This document shows positions 28,308 through 36,104 of a DNA stretch of 41,260 nucleotides, piece after piece; the stretch's first letter is position 1; each line of letters begins with the position of its first letter. This DNA comes from a virus. The position numbers and the translations under genes were made by a program. The notes under the pieces are model-generated. The model did no database searches. It was not told the DNA's origin and worked only from the letters and a program-made list of their open reading frames with translations. The stretch lies in IMG/VR virus record IMGVR_UViG_3300027773_000184, positions 1 through 41,260 of that record. The stretch is one strand, 5' to 3'.

Positions 28308-29065
28308 CCGCTTGCCCGCCGCCGCCGGGCACACCGCCGCAATTTTCGGATGCCCTGACCGCTCCCTCTGGCGAGCAGCTGCTGCCGTCGATCCTGGCGC
28401 AGACGCCGCGCGGCGCCGCCTGGCGCACCGACGATGTCCAAGACGCGGACCACAACAGCTTTCAGCACCGCTTTTGGCGCGCGGCCGCTGATCCGGTGGC
28501 CGATCTCTACGCCAAGCTCTGGAAGCTCGCCTTCGCCTCGACGGCCTGCACGCTCTCAGGCCCCGAGGATCCTGCTAACGATGCGCTCGAAGATTGGGAA
28601 GCCGAATTCGGACTGCCAGACGCCTGCACGGCCTTTGCCAATCTCACTGTGGCGCAACGCAAGCTCATCTTGCGGCAAAAGATTGCGCAAGCGGAAATTG
28701 TTGCCTGGGGCGGCCAATCGGCGAACTATTTCATCTGCCTCGCCGCGACGCTCGGCTATCAGATCACGATCGCGGAATACCGGCCCTTCCGCTGCGGCCA
28801 GGCGCGCTGCGGCTGGCATCAGGCGGGCGGGCCGAACAACGAGGTCTTCTGGCAAGTCTTCATCCGGACGCCAAGCATCAATTATTTTCACTGCGGCAAG
28901 GGCATGTGCGGGCGCGATCCTTTAGGAAGCTTCGGCCGCCATCTCGATCTTGAATGCCTCCTCAATCAATGGAAGCCCGCGCATACGCAGGTCCGCTTCC
29001 ATTACACCACGCCGCTTCTTGCGGGCGGCCGCTCGGCCGATTGGTTTCTCCTCCTCGTAGGGTAA
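28304..29065 (+). CDS. Mu gp48-like baseplate protein
   Basis: The 253-residue product, from a GTG overlapping the upstream stop, resembles the Mu gp48/DUF2313 family: LLPSILAQTPRGAAWRTDDV, then FWRAAADPVADLYAKLWKLA, DALEDWEAEFGLPD, LTVAQRKLILRQKI and LAATLGYQITIAEYRPF. The C-terminal CGKGMCGRDPLGSFG with several cysteines (also CGQARCGW) is a common ending. It probably links the baseplate to the receptor-binding fibres encoded next. Confidence 0.9.
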   Translation: MTACPPPPGTPPQFSDALTAPSGEQLLPSILAQTPRGAAWRTDDVQDADHNSFQHRFWRAAADPVADLYAKLWKLAFASTACTLSGPEDPANDALEDWEAEFGLPDACTAFANLTVAQRKLILRQKIAQAEIVAWGGQSANYFICLAATLGYQITIAEYRPFRCGQARCGWHQAGGPNNEVFWQVFIRTPSINYFHCGKGMCGRDPLGSFGRHLDLECLLNQWKPAHTQVRFHYTTPLLAGGRSADWFLLLVG

Positions 29066-29068
29066 GAC

Positions 29069-29737
29069 ATGACCGCAATCTTGGATGCCCGGACGGGCCT
29101 TCCGGCCGACATCTCGACGACCACCAATCCGCTCGACGGCGGCAAGATCGTCGGCTCGACCTGCGTCACGGATCCCAACACGGGCGTCAAAGGCTTTGTG
29201 ACCGCGCCCGGCGCGCAGCTCGTCGCGCTCGATGGCGGCGCAAGGGCTTCCTACCGCGCTGGCCATTCCTTTTTGCTCGCCGCCAATCCGACCGATGTTT
29301 TCGTGCTGCAGGGCTCGGCCTCGAAAACCGTGCGGATTAGGCGCATCGTGCTCTCTGGCTTTGCAGCGGTGACGCCCGGACAGTTCCTTTGGAGCTTTTT
29401 GAAGCGCTCCTCGGCGAACACCGGCGGCACCACCTCGGCGCGCGCAGCGCTCCCATGCGACCCCAATGATGCGGCGGCATCGGCGCTCGCTACGGCCTAT
29501 ACGGCCAACCCGTCCGCGCTCGGCACGCTCGTTGGCACCGCCGGGATGCGGCGGATGTTTTTTGCTTTGCTGACGCGGCAAAACGACCGGCTCGTCTTCG
29601 AGCCGCGGCTCGACGGCAAGGCCTATGTGCTGCGCGGCAGCTCGCAGTTCTTTTGCGTCAACGGCGCGGGCGCGGCGCTGCCCGACCCAAATACCACGCT
29701 CGATATCGAGATCGAATGGGATGAGGATTTGAGCTAG
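29069..29737 (+). CDS. Putative virion protein of the fibre region
   Basis: A 222-residue, beta-rich protein without clear family: KIVGSTCVTDPNTGVKGFVT, RIRRIVLSGFAAVTPGQFLW, AYTANPSALGTLVGTAGMRR and DNTTLDIEIEW-like PDPNTTLDIEIEWDEDLS at the end. The composition and place between gp48 and a tail fibre gene suggest a baseplate or fibre-attachment protein. No catalytic motif or signal peptide. Confidence 0.65.
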   Translation: MTAILDARTGLPADISTTTNPLDGGKIVGSTCVTDPNTGVKGFVTAPGAQLVALDGGARASYRAGHSFLLAANPTDVFVLQGSASKTVRIRRIVLSGFAAVTPGQFLWSFLKRSSANTGGTTSARAALPCDPNDAAASALATAYTANPSALGTLVGTAGMRRMFFALLTRQNDRLVFEPRLDGKAYVLRGSSQFFCVNGAGAALPDPNTTLDIEIEWDEDLS

Positions 29738-29740
29738 CCC

Positions 29741-31090
29741 ATGAAATATATCCAGCCCTACGACCAGCCCTCGAATCCGGTTGCGCCCTATGTCGATCTC
29801 AACGCGGCGATGGGCGTCGACGGATCGATCCCGCCCGCCAAATTCTTTAATAATGTCCAGGCGGAGATTTTAAGCGTCATTACCCATGCCGGGCTGACCC
29901 CGAGCGATGCGGATCTGACCCAGCTCTGGCAAGCGATCATGGCGCTCATCCCGTCGTCGAGCGGGCCGCCGGACGCCGCGCTTCTTCACTACGGTGAAGA
30001 TTCCGGGGCGGTGAATGCGCTTGTCGTGACGCCCTCGCCCGCCGCCGCGGCGGTCAACAAAGGTTTTGCAATCGGCGTCTTGCCCGCCAACACCTGCACC
30101 GGGCCGTCCGCGATCACGCTCAATCTTGCGGGCGGCGTGCAGGTCACGAAAAATATCGTCGCCATGGACGGCTCGCCGCTTCTGCCTGGCGATATCACCC
30201 TTAATTCCATCGCGCTTATGCAATATGATGGCACAGCGATCCGTCTGCTTAACCCCTACCGCCAGCCGCTCGTTTTTTCGTCGAACGCTGTTTTTTATGT
30301 CAACTCTACCACGGGGAGCGATAGCAACACGGGGACATCGGCGGGACAGGCCTGGCAAACCGTCCAGCACGCCATCGATGTGATCTCGCGCTATAACCTC
30401 AATGGTTATGGAATTACCATCTATTGCTCGGACGGGGTCTACGGCGGCGTCACCCTCAAGCCGGCGGGCGGGGTCGGCAAAATTAACTGTATCGGCAATA
30501 TGGGGGTTCCGCCAAACTGTATTCTTCGCGGCGCAAACAAATCGGCAATTTACGGCACCGCGGCTGGCGGCCAATATAGCTTTAGCGGGTTCTCGCTGCA
30601 GGTGACCGGCACGCCAGTTGGCCCAAACGATATCGGCGCGGGCGTCTTTGCGGCCAATGGCACGCAGATCAGCCTCAGCAACATCGATTTCGGGGCCTGC
30701 CAGGGCGCACATCTCTATGCCCAGCAGGCCGTGATTAGCCTCGCGGCGGCGCCGTTCACGATCAGCGGCGGCGCCGTTCCCGTATCGGGGTCCATGGGCA
30801 ATTCCCCCGGATGCTTCGCCTATTCGGTCGACGGAGGGTTTATTACCTCCGGGTCGGTCTATCCGAGTTTGACGGTCCTCAATCCGGTCTCGATCCCGAT
30901 TTTCGTTTATGCGGCCGCATGCGGGATCACGGGCCTTCTCTTCACCGGCATCACCAACCCTTCGAATGTCACCGGGCAAAAATACTATGCGGATGCAAAC
31001 GGCGTGATCAACACCAATGGCGGGGGCCCGAATTATTATCCCGGCACAATCGCTGGCTCCCTCGGCAGCAACGGCGGCCGCTACGTCTAA
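29741..31090 (+). CDS. Tail fibre with beta-helix region
   Basis: A 449-residue fibre. The N-terminus (MKYIQPYDQPSNPVAPYVDL, then DGSIPPAKFFNNVQAEILSV and LTQLWQAIMALIP) is the typical virion-attachment segment of tail fibres in this phage group. From about residue 185 the sequence FYVNSTTGSDSNTGTSAGQA then WQTVQHAIDVIS and VTLKPAGGVGKINCIG is that of a right-handed beta-helix (DUF1565-like) as used in polysaccharide-binding or degrading tailspikes. Gly/Asn/Ser-rich turns continue to the end. No catalytic residues can be named. Confidence 0.8.
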   Translation: MKYIQPYDQPSNPVAPYVDLNAAMGVDGSIPPAKFFNNVQAEILSVITHAGLTPSDADLTQLWQAIMALIPSSSGPPDAALLHYGEDSGAVNALVVTPSPAAAAVNKGFAIGVLPANTCTGPSAITLNLAGGVQVTKNIVAMDGSPLLPGDITLNSIALMQYDGTAIRLLNPYRQPLVFSSNAVFYVNSTTGSDSNTGTSAGQAWQTVQHAIDVISRYNLNGYGITIYCSDGVYGGVTLKPAGGVGKINCIGNMGVPPNCILRGANKSAIYGTAAGGQYSFSGFSLQVTGTPVGPNDIGAGVFAANGTQISLSNIDFGACQGAHLYAQQAVISLAAAPFTISGGAVPVSGSMGNSPGCFAYSVDGGFITSGSVYPSLTVLNPVSIPIFVYAAACGITGLLFTGITNPSNVTGQKYYADANGVINTNGGGPNYYPGTIAGSLGSNGGRYV

Positions 31091-31107
31091 AGGCAAGGCA
31101 ATCGCTC

Positions 31108-31632
31108 ATGCCGACGCAAATCGTCATCGACATCAATGATCCCAACAACACCGATGCCTGGGGCCTGCATCCCGTGCCGGGCGGCGCTTGGGTGCCGGGC
31201 AATTACGTCAAGGGCTCGGTTGCGAGCTACGGCAATTCGCTGTGGCTTGCGCTCAATCAAACGTCCGGGACGCCCGGGAGCAGCGCCGATTGGGTGGCCT
31301 TGGTCTCGGCGCCGCCAAGCGCGTATGATCCGAACAGCTTTATCCCCATGGCCAATTTGCCCGTCACGCGCGGCCAGGGGCGCCGGGCGCTGCGGGCGAA
31401 TGGCGGCACCGGCGGCGTCGCCTGGCCTGGCGCCAACAATTGGCTCAAAATCGTCGAGAACGCTCTTGGCGCCGATGAAGGCGACGCCAATGTGATCGCC
31501 TTCGATGATGCCTTTTGGCCAATCGGCGGCGCGGTCTGGACCTTCATTCAGGCTGCGCTCGCTGCGGCGCTCGGCTCGTTCACGAGCACGCAGCTCACCA
31601 GTCTTCAATCCTATGCCATCACCAACCGTTGA
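31108..31632 (+). CDS. Fibre-associated protein with carbohydrate-binding-like module
   Basis: The 174-residue product starts at ATG 31108; the frame is open upstream through the previous gene but that part is a shadow. GGAWVPGNYVKGSVASYGNS then LWLALNQTSGTPGSSADWVA has the spacing of aromatic residues found in chitin-binding type-3 (CBM5/12) modules, W--G-YV-G--V-Y-G--W-A------P----W. The rest (VTRGQGRRALRANGGTGGVA) and a C-terminal helix have no known match. Probably a receptor-binding accessory of the tail. Confidence 0.65.
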   Translation: MPTQIVIDINDPNNTDAWGLHPVPGGAWVPGNYVKGSVASYGNSLWLALNQTSGTPGSSADWVALVSAPPSAYDPNSFIPMANLPVTRGQGRRALRANGGTGGVAWPGANNWLKIVENALGADEGDANVIAFDDAFWPIGGAVWTFIQAALAAALGSFTSTQLTSLQSYAITNR

Positions 31633-31636
31633 GCCC

Positions 31637-32779
31637 ATGAAGCGCCTCAGATTTCTCCTCTCTCTGCTCCTGGCCGCCCCGGCGGCCGCGGCCACATGGG
31701 ATACGCGCGTTCAAGAAATGACGCCCGCTGCTGGCTATTGCGTGACCGGGCTCATCGCCGGGCAGATGCAAACGGCCGCCTGCACGAGCCTGGTGACGCC
31801 GGGGTTCGGCCTCGCAGGCGGCTCCGCCCTCGCCTACGATCCGACACAAATCTCTTGGGCGCCGCGCAACCGGCTCTTGAACAGCGGATTTGCCATCGAC
31901 CAGCGCAACAATGGCGCGGCCTGCACAATCGGCGTCGCCTCGGGGACGGCGCATTATTGCCAAGACCGGTGGGCGATCGTGGAGAGCGCGAGCGGGTCCG
32001 GCCTCACGGCGGCGCGCACCGCGATCATGGCTGGCGGCATCGCCTATGCTGGTCGAATCCAGCGCGCCGCCTCGTCGATGAACACCAACACCGTAACGCT
32101 CGCCCAGGTCCTCGAGAGCGCGCCGAATATTGACCTGCAAGGCAAGGCTGTAACATTTTCGTTTCGCGCCCGCGCCGGGGCGAATTGGTCTGGGGGCAAT
32201 CCCGTCGCGGCCATTGTGACGGGCATCGGTGCCGACCAAAGCTCGGCCTCGTTCTTTGCGGGGAGCTGGCCGGGGCAGGCCACATGCGGCAGCACCTCGG
32301 CCTCGCTCACCGCCTCATTCGCCTTCTACACGGTCAATTGCACGATCCCCGTGGGGGCGGTGCAGATTGGCATTTCTCTCTCCTGGGCCTGGTCCGGGAC
32401 GGCGGGGGCGGCCGACTATATCGATATCACCGATGTCGAGCTCGTATCCGGCACATATAGCGCGGCGCAAATCGTGCCCGAGCGCCCTGCACCCGGAAAG
32501 GTGCTCTTTGACTGCAGGCGCTACTACGAGAGCATTCCGGCCGCGGCGGGGGCCTCTTATGCGCCTGCATCCGGATGGGGATTCCCGACCTATTTTTCCT
32601 TTGCCGCCCATAAGCGCGCAATGCCAACGGTCACTCTCGTTTCGGTATCGGCGACAGGGGGGACTGTGACGGTTTATAACATCACCCAAGATCAAGTCGC
32701 CGTGCAGATCACCTCGACCGGGTCCGGCGTGATCTTTTGGCGCACCACCAGCGGCATAATCGCCGACGCGGAGCTTTGA
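31637..32779 (+). CDS. Fibre-like protein with an N-terminal signal peptide
   Basis: The ATG at 31637 gives a 380-residue protein beginning MKRLRFLLSLLLAAPAAAA, a classical Sec signal peptide. From about residue 75 it reads APRNRLLNSGFAIDQRNNGA, then YCQDRWAIVESASGSGLTAA and LDLQGKAVTFSFRARAG-like segments, a domain common in tail fibres and surface-binding proteins (N-L-NG-F-I-QR-NG). Further beta-rich sequence follows, ending FWRTTSGIIADAEL. A signal peptide on a virion component is unusual, because phages assemble in the cytoplasm. The protein may be exported to the cell surface or, less likely, the hydrophobic start may anchor in the tail. Confidence 0.75.
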   Translation: MKRLRFLLSLLLAAPAAAATWDTRVQEMTPAAGYCVTGLIAGQMQTAACTSLVTPGFGLAGGSALAYDPTQISWAPRNRLLNSGFAIDQRNNGAACTIGVASGTAHYCQDRWAIVESASGSGLTAARTAIMAGGIAYAGRIQRAASSMNTNTVTLAQVLESAPNIDLQGKAVTFSFRARAGANWSGGNPVAAIVTGIGADQSSASFFAGSWPGQATCGSTSASLTASFAFYTVNCTIPVGAVQIGISLSWAWSGTAGAADYIDITDVELVSGTYSAAQIVPERPAPGKVLFDCRRYYESIPAAAGASYAPASGWGFPTYFSFAAHKRAMPTVTLVSVSATGGTVTVYNITQDQVAVQITSTGSGVIFWRTTSGIIADAEL

Positions 32780-32780
32780 C

Positions 32781-33167
32781 GTGACCTATACGCTCACGCA
32801 TGAGAATGGCGTCCTCCGCGACACAGATGGCGCCTTCATCCCGGCCGACCCGGCCAATGCCGACTGGCGGTCCTATCAGGCCTGGCTCGCCGCCGGCAAT
32901 ACGCCCAATCCGGCCCCGGCAGTCATTCCGCCGCCGGTCCGGCTCACGTTTCTGCAGTTTCTCGCGCTCTTCACGCAGGCCGAGCAGACGGCGCTCATCG
33001 GATCGGCCGATCCTCAAATGAAGCTCTTCATCCTCGAGGCAGCGGGCACCGGCGATATCACGCTCGACGATCCGCGCGTCAAAGCCGGGCTCGATTATGC
33101 CGTCTCATTGGGCCTCATCACCGCCGCCCGAGAGGCGCGGATCCTCGCAGGCCAGACGCCGTCCTGA
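32781..33167 (+). CDS. Tail fibre-associated protein or fibre chaperone-like
   Basis: A 128-residue protein from GTG 32781, with GGAG seven bases upstream. The opening TYTLTHENGVLRDTDGAFIP, then ADPANADWRSYQAWLAAGNT and PNPAP is the common short segment of proteins encoded after tail fibres (L-D-G--IP-D--N-D---Y--WL--GN-P-P). The C-terminal half (FLQFLALFTQAEQTALIGSA, VKAGLDYAVSLGLITAARE) is helical. It may assist fibre folding or attachment. Confidence 0.7.
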   Translation: MTYTLTHENGVLRDTDGAFIPADPANADWRSYQAWLAAGNTPNPAPAVIPPPVRLTFLQFLALFTQAEQTALIGSADPQMKLFILEAAGTGDITLDDPRVKAGLDYAVSLGLITAAREARILAGQTPS

Positions 33168-33181
33168 TTCCGGAGCCATCC

Positions 33182-33430
33182 ATGGCCAGCACGCAATCGA
33201 TCACCGTGACGCCCGCCGCCTTTAGCTCGCTTGGGCAAGGGCCGCTCCTCGTCGAGGCGCTCAACGCGCCCATTCTCATCGCGATCTCCGATAGCCAGCC
33301 ATCTGCCGGGAGCTCCGGCCTCGTGATCCTCCCCGGCGGCCTCAAGGAGATCAAGGTGCAGGCTAATATCTGGGCCTCGACGCAGGCGCCCTCGGCCAGC
33401 CTCGTCTATGCGCCAAGCGCGAGTTTTTGA
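33182..33430 (+). CDS. Free-standing paralog of the SGNH fibre N-terminal domain
   Basis: An 82-residue protein: TQSITVTPAAFSSLGQGPLL, then VEALNAPILIAISDSQPSAG and VILPGGLKEIKVQANIWAST. The first 82 residues of the SGNH fibre gene downstream repeat this almost line by line (ITVTPSAYTALGTGPLLVAA, LNAPVLISVSDAQPSAGSAG, KEIKASANVWASS). It probably represents a virion-docking beta domain made alone. RBS CGGAG precedes the ATG. An intrinsic terminator follows. Confidence 0.8.
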   Translation: MASTQSITVTPAAFSSLGQGPLLVEALNAPILIAISDSQPSAGSSGLVILPGGLKEIKVQANIWASTQAPSASLVYAPSASF

Positions 33431-33456
33431 GCAAAACGATCCCGGTTAAGGCATGC

Positions 33457-33480
33457 AAGCCGCCCTTGGGCGGCTTTTTT
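33457..33480 (+). terminator. Rho-independent terminator within the fibre cassette
   Basis: AAGCCGCC (33457-33464), loop CTTG, GGCGGCTT (33469-33476), then a T-run (33475-33480) followed by ATT. The stem is eight perfect base pairs, six of them G-C. It is the only clear intrinsic terminator in the window and lies between two paralogous fibre genes. Confidence 0.9.
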
Positions 33481-33493
33481 ATTGGAGAGCCAA

Positions 33494-35317
33494 GTGGCGA
33501 GCCAAACCACAATTACCGTCACGCCATCGGCCTATACCGCGCTCGGGACCGGGCCGCTGCTTGTCGCCGCCCTCAATGCGCCGGTCTTGATTTCTGTCTC
33601 GGACGCTCAGCCGTCCGCCGGGAGCGCCGGCTTTGTGCTGCTGCCGGGCGAGCCGAAGGAGATCAAGGCCTCGGCGAATGTCTGGGCCTCCTCGGTCGCG
33701 GGCCCGGCAAGCCTTACCTATGGCCCGCTTTCCGGCCCGTCGATGAGCAACATCTCGGGGCTCGCGGCTGTGCTCGCCAATGGCGGCTGGCAGATCTTGG
33801 GTGATAAGCCCTCCTGCCAGGATCATGCCTCGCCGATCACGCTTTCCTCCTTTAAGCCCGGCGCGCCCCCCTATACGGTGCGCTGGCGTATCCGGGCGAT
33901 GTTTGCCTCGCATCATATCGTGCTCGTCTTCGGCAATTGGGGCGACCCGGCGAGTGGCATTTTAGGCGCGGCGGGGCGCAACCGCGTCCGCATCTACGCT
34001 GCGATCCAGAAGATGGGCGCCTCCGGCTACACCGACGCGAGCGGCGATCAAGTGCCAGTCACCTTCGGCGGCAGCCGCTTTGGCGAGATCCCGCATAACG
34101 GCCCGCTTTATTCCGATCCCATTCCCTTCGAGGTGGCGCAAAACGAGGTCTTCTTTGTCAATCATGCCAGGTTTACGCCGGGGCCGAACTGCCCGGTCAA
34201 TGTCCATACCGGCGTCGCCGGCGGAACGGGCGCGGGAGGCCTCAACAATGGCGAGGGCTGGGTTGCGGGAAACCTCGTCGATAGCCCCGCCTCGATCACC
34301 CAGACGGCCGATCAGTGGAACTTCTCGGGCGGCCCCGTCGCCGTGCTTGGCTTCTCTGCCTCGCCGCAAAAGACGGTCGCGCTCATCGGCGATTCGATCT
34401 GCGTTGGCCTCAACGACGGCGGGATCGAGGCCTACCGCGGCGGCTATCTCTACCGGCTGATGCGCAATTATACGGTGCAGACGCTCAATTCCGCGATCGA
34501 GCAAAACACCATCGCCAATTTCCCCTTCGTGCAATGCGCGCAGGGCGGCATTCTCGCCTCGCAATTCGCCACTCGCCTCAACTCCTGGAAGTCGATGCGG
34601 ATCGCCGAGATGGCCTCGACCATCATCTTCGAGTTCGGCACCAACGACGTCTATAGCGGCACCTCGCTTGCGGCGATGCAGGCCAATCTCTTGAAGATCG
34701 CCAATTGGTTCATCGCTCGCGGCAAAAAATTCATCGCCTGCACGCTGCTTCCCCGCACCAATACCTCGGACGGCTGGCAGACCATCTCAGGCCAGAGCTT
34801 CCAGAATTCTGGCTATGAGACGGTGCGGCAGAATTACAATGCATGGCTCCGGGACGGATCGGCCTCTGGCTTCATCGCGCAGGCGGGCGGCTCTTCGGCA
34901 GCCGATATTTTCGACGCGGCCGCCGCCGTCGAGGTCAATTCCTCCGGCGTCTTGACGCTCAACGGCGGCTATTGGCCGGCCGCTTTGCCGGGACCCAATT
35001 TCACCGGGGCGATCACCTCCGCGCCCTCGGTTGGCGGCTTCACCGATACCTCGATCACCGGCACCGACACCTACCGCGGCCACACGGTGCGCTTCACCTC
35101 CGGGGCCCAGAACAACGCCGTCGCCAATATCAACTATCACACCTCGGGCGGCGCCGTGACCTTTGTCGATGCGCTCGCGGGCGCGCCCGCAGTTGGCGAC
35201 ACTTATGTGATCCTCGACGCCTACACGGGCCGCGACGGCACGCATCCTTCGGCGCTCGGGCATATGACAATCGCAAATTATCTCAACACGCCCGCCAATC
35301 TCGCCAAGATCGTTTAG
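33494..35317 (+). CDS. Tail fibre with SGNH/GDSL esterase domain
   Basis: Start taken at GTG 33494, parallel to the start of the small paralog upstream; a TTG at 33482 is also possible. The product has 607 residues. The N-terminal 80 residues are a docking domain. The SGNH hydrolase core spans about 296-590 with catalytic blocks GDS (D300, S301) in VALIGDSICVG, GTND (G382-D385) in FEFGTNDVYSG, and D581/H584 in RDGTHPSALGH. Such domains in fibres deacetylate surface polysaccharide such as capsule or O-antigen. An inserted beta domain (about 490-570) separates blocks III and V. The preceding terminator means part of transcription may not reach this gene. Confidence 0.88.
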   Translation: MASQTTITVTPSAYTALGTGPLLVAALNAPVLISVSDAQPSAGSAGFVLLPGEPKEIKASANVWASSVAGPASLTYGPLSGPSMSNISGLAAVLANGGWQILGDKPSCQDHASPITLSSFKPGAPPYTVRWRIRAMFASHHIVLVFGNWGDPASGILGAAGRNRVRIYAAIQKMGASGYTDASGDQVPVTFGGSRFGEIPHNGPLYSDPIPFEVAQNEVFFVNHARFTPGPNCPVNVHTGVAGGTGAGGLNNGEGWVAGNLVDSPASITQTADQWNFSGGPVAVLGFSASPQKTVALIGDSICVGLNDGGIEAYRGGYLYRLMRNYTVQTLNSAIEQNTIANFPFVQCAQGGILASQFATRLNSWKSMRIAEMASTIIFEFGTNDVYSGTSLAAMQANLLKIANWFIARGKKFIACTLLPRTNTSDGWQTISGQSFQNSGYETVRQNYNAWLRDGSASGFIAQAGGSSAADIFDAAAAVEVNSSGVLTLNGGYWPAALPGPNFTGAITSAPSVGGFTDTSITGTDTYRGHTVRFTSGAQNNAVANINYHTSGGAVTFVDALAGAPAVGDTYVILDAYTGRDGTHPSALGHMTIANYLNTPANLAKIV

Positions 35318-35327
35318 GAATATCATC

Positions 35328-36104
35328 ATGCACATGCTCTGGCTGGCCGATAGCACAGTACCCGCCGGGAATCAGATCACCAACACGGCCGCGGAGACTG
35401 CATTTTCGTCCGTCGCGCCAGTGATTTGGACGAATACAGACCAAGGGCCTAATGTAGGAAGAAGCTTTAAAATCGAGGCTTATGGATATTATTCCACGGC
35501 CGCTTCTTCCCCCGGAACCCTCACCTTCCGGGTCAAACTCGGAACAACGTTACTCCATGCAACTGTTCCTGCACTCGCACTTCCCGCTAGTGTCGTCAAT
35601 GCAGGCTGGGCAATCAAAGGATATATGCAGATCACGAAGACCGGACCCGCAGGCGGAACGGTCAATACGAACGCTGCAACACCGTCCGGCAATGTCCTTA
35701 ATTTCGCGGCGGTTCCAGGTTTCGTTGCAGTTGGAATGTTTGCCAAGGATCTAACTGCGGCTGCTGGTGTGATTCCGGGTGGCGCGACTGTCACTGCAAA
35801 AGGAACTAGCACAGTAACTTTATCTCAAAACGTGACGGGCGCCGGTGTCGGCAATGGCGACACTATTGCATTCGCAAACGGGGCGGTTTCCTTCCAGGCC
35901 GAAGGATGGTTGAACCAGGGAGTCTCTGGAAACCAGGGGACTCCTTTGATGTTCGACCTAATCAATCCTGGGACTGGCACATCTGGTCAGATGCTTCTGG
36001 GAACTCAAAGCCCAGCCAATATCTCGCTCACAGCACAATTCAGCGTGGCATCAGCGAGCAACATTGTTACGATGACCCAATTACTCGTCGAGGAGATTGG
36101 TTAA
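35328..36104 (+). CDS. Fibre-region protein with lower GC content
   Basis: The 258-residue product is Ala/Gly/Thr/Asn-rich and beta-like: TLTFRVKLGTTLLHATVPAL, KTGPAGGTVNTNAATPSG, VTAKGTSTVTLSQNVTGAGV. It begins with MHMLWLADSTVPAGNQITNT. Third positions are clearly more A/T-rich (for example GCA, ACT, GGA codons) than in genes on either side, suggesting a separate origin. No enzyme motif is visible. It overlaps the next ATG (TAATG). Confidence 0.7.
   Translation: MHMLWLADSTVPAGNQITNTAAETAFSSVAPVIWTNTDQGPNVGRSFKIEAYGYYSTAASSPGTLTFRVKLGTTLLHATVPALALPASVVNAGWAIKGYMQITKTGPAGGTVNTNAATPSGNVLNFAAVPGFVAVGMFAKDLTAAAGVIPGGATVTAKGTSTVTLSQNVTGAGVGNGDTIAFANGAVSFQAEGWLNQGVSGNQGTPLMFDLINPGTGTSGQMLLGTQSPANISLTAQFSVASASNIVTMTQLLVEEIG

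Noticed and set aside
29870-31096. 408-codon minus-strand frame opposite a tail fibre gene
   Set aside because: Shadow of the fibre frame, no start signal or domain.
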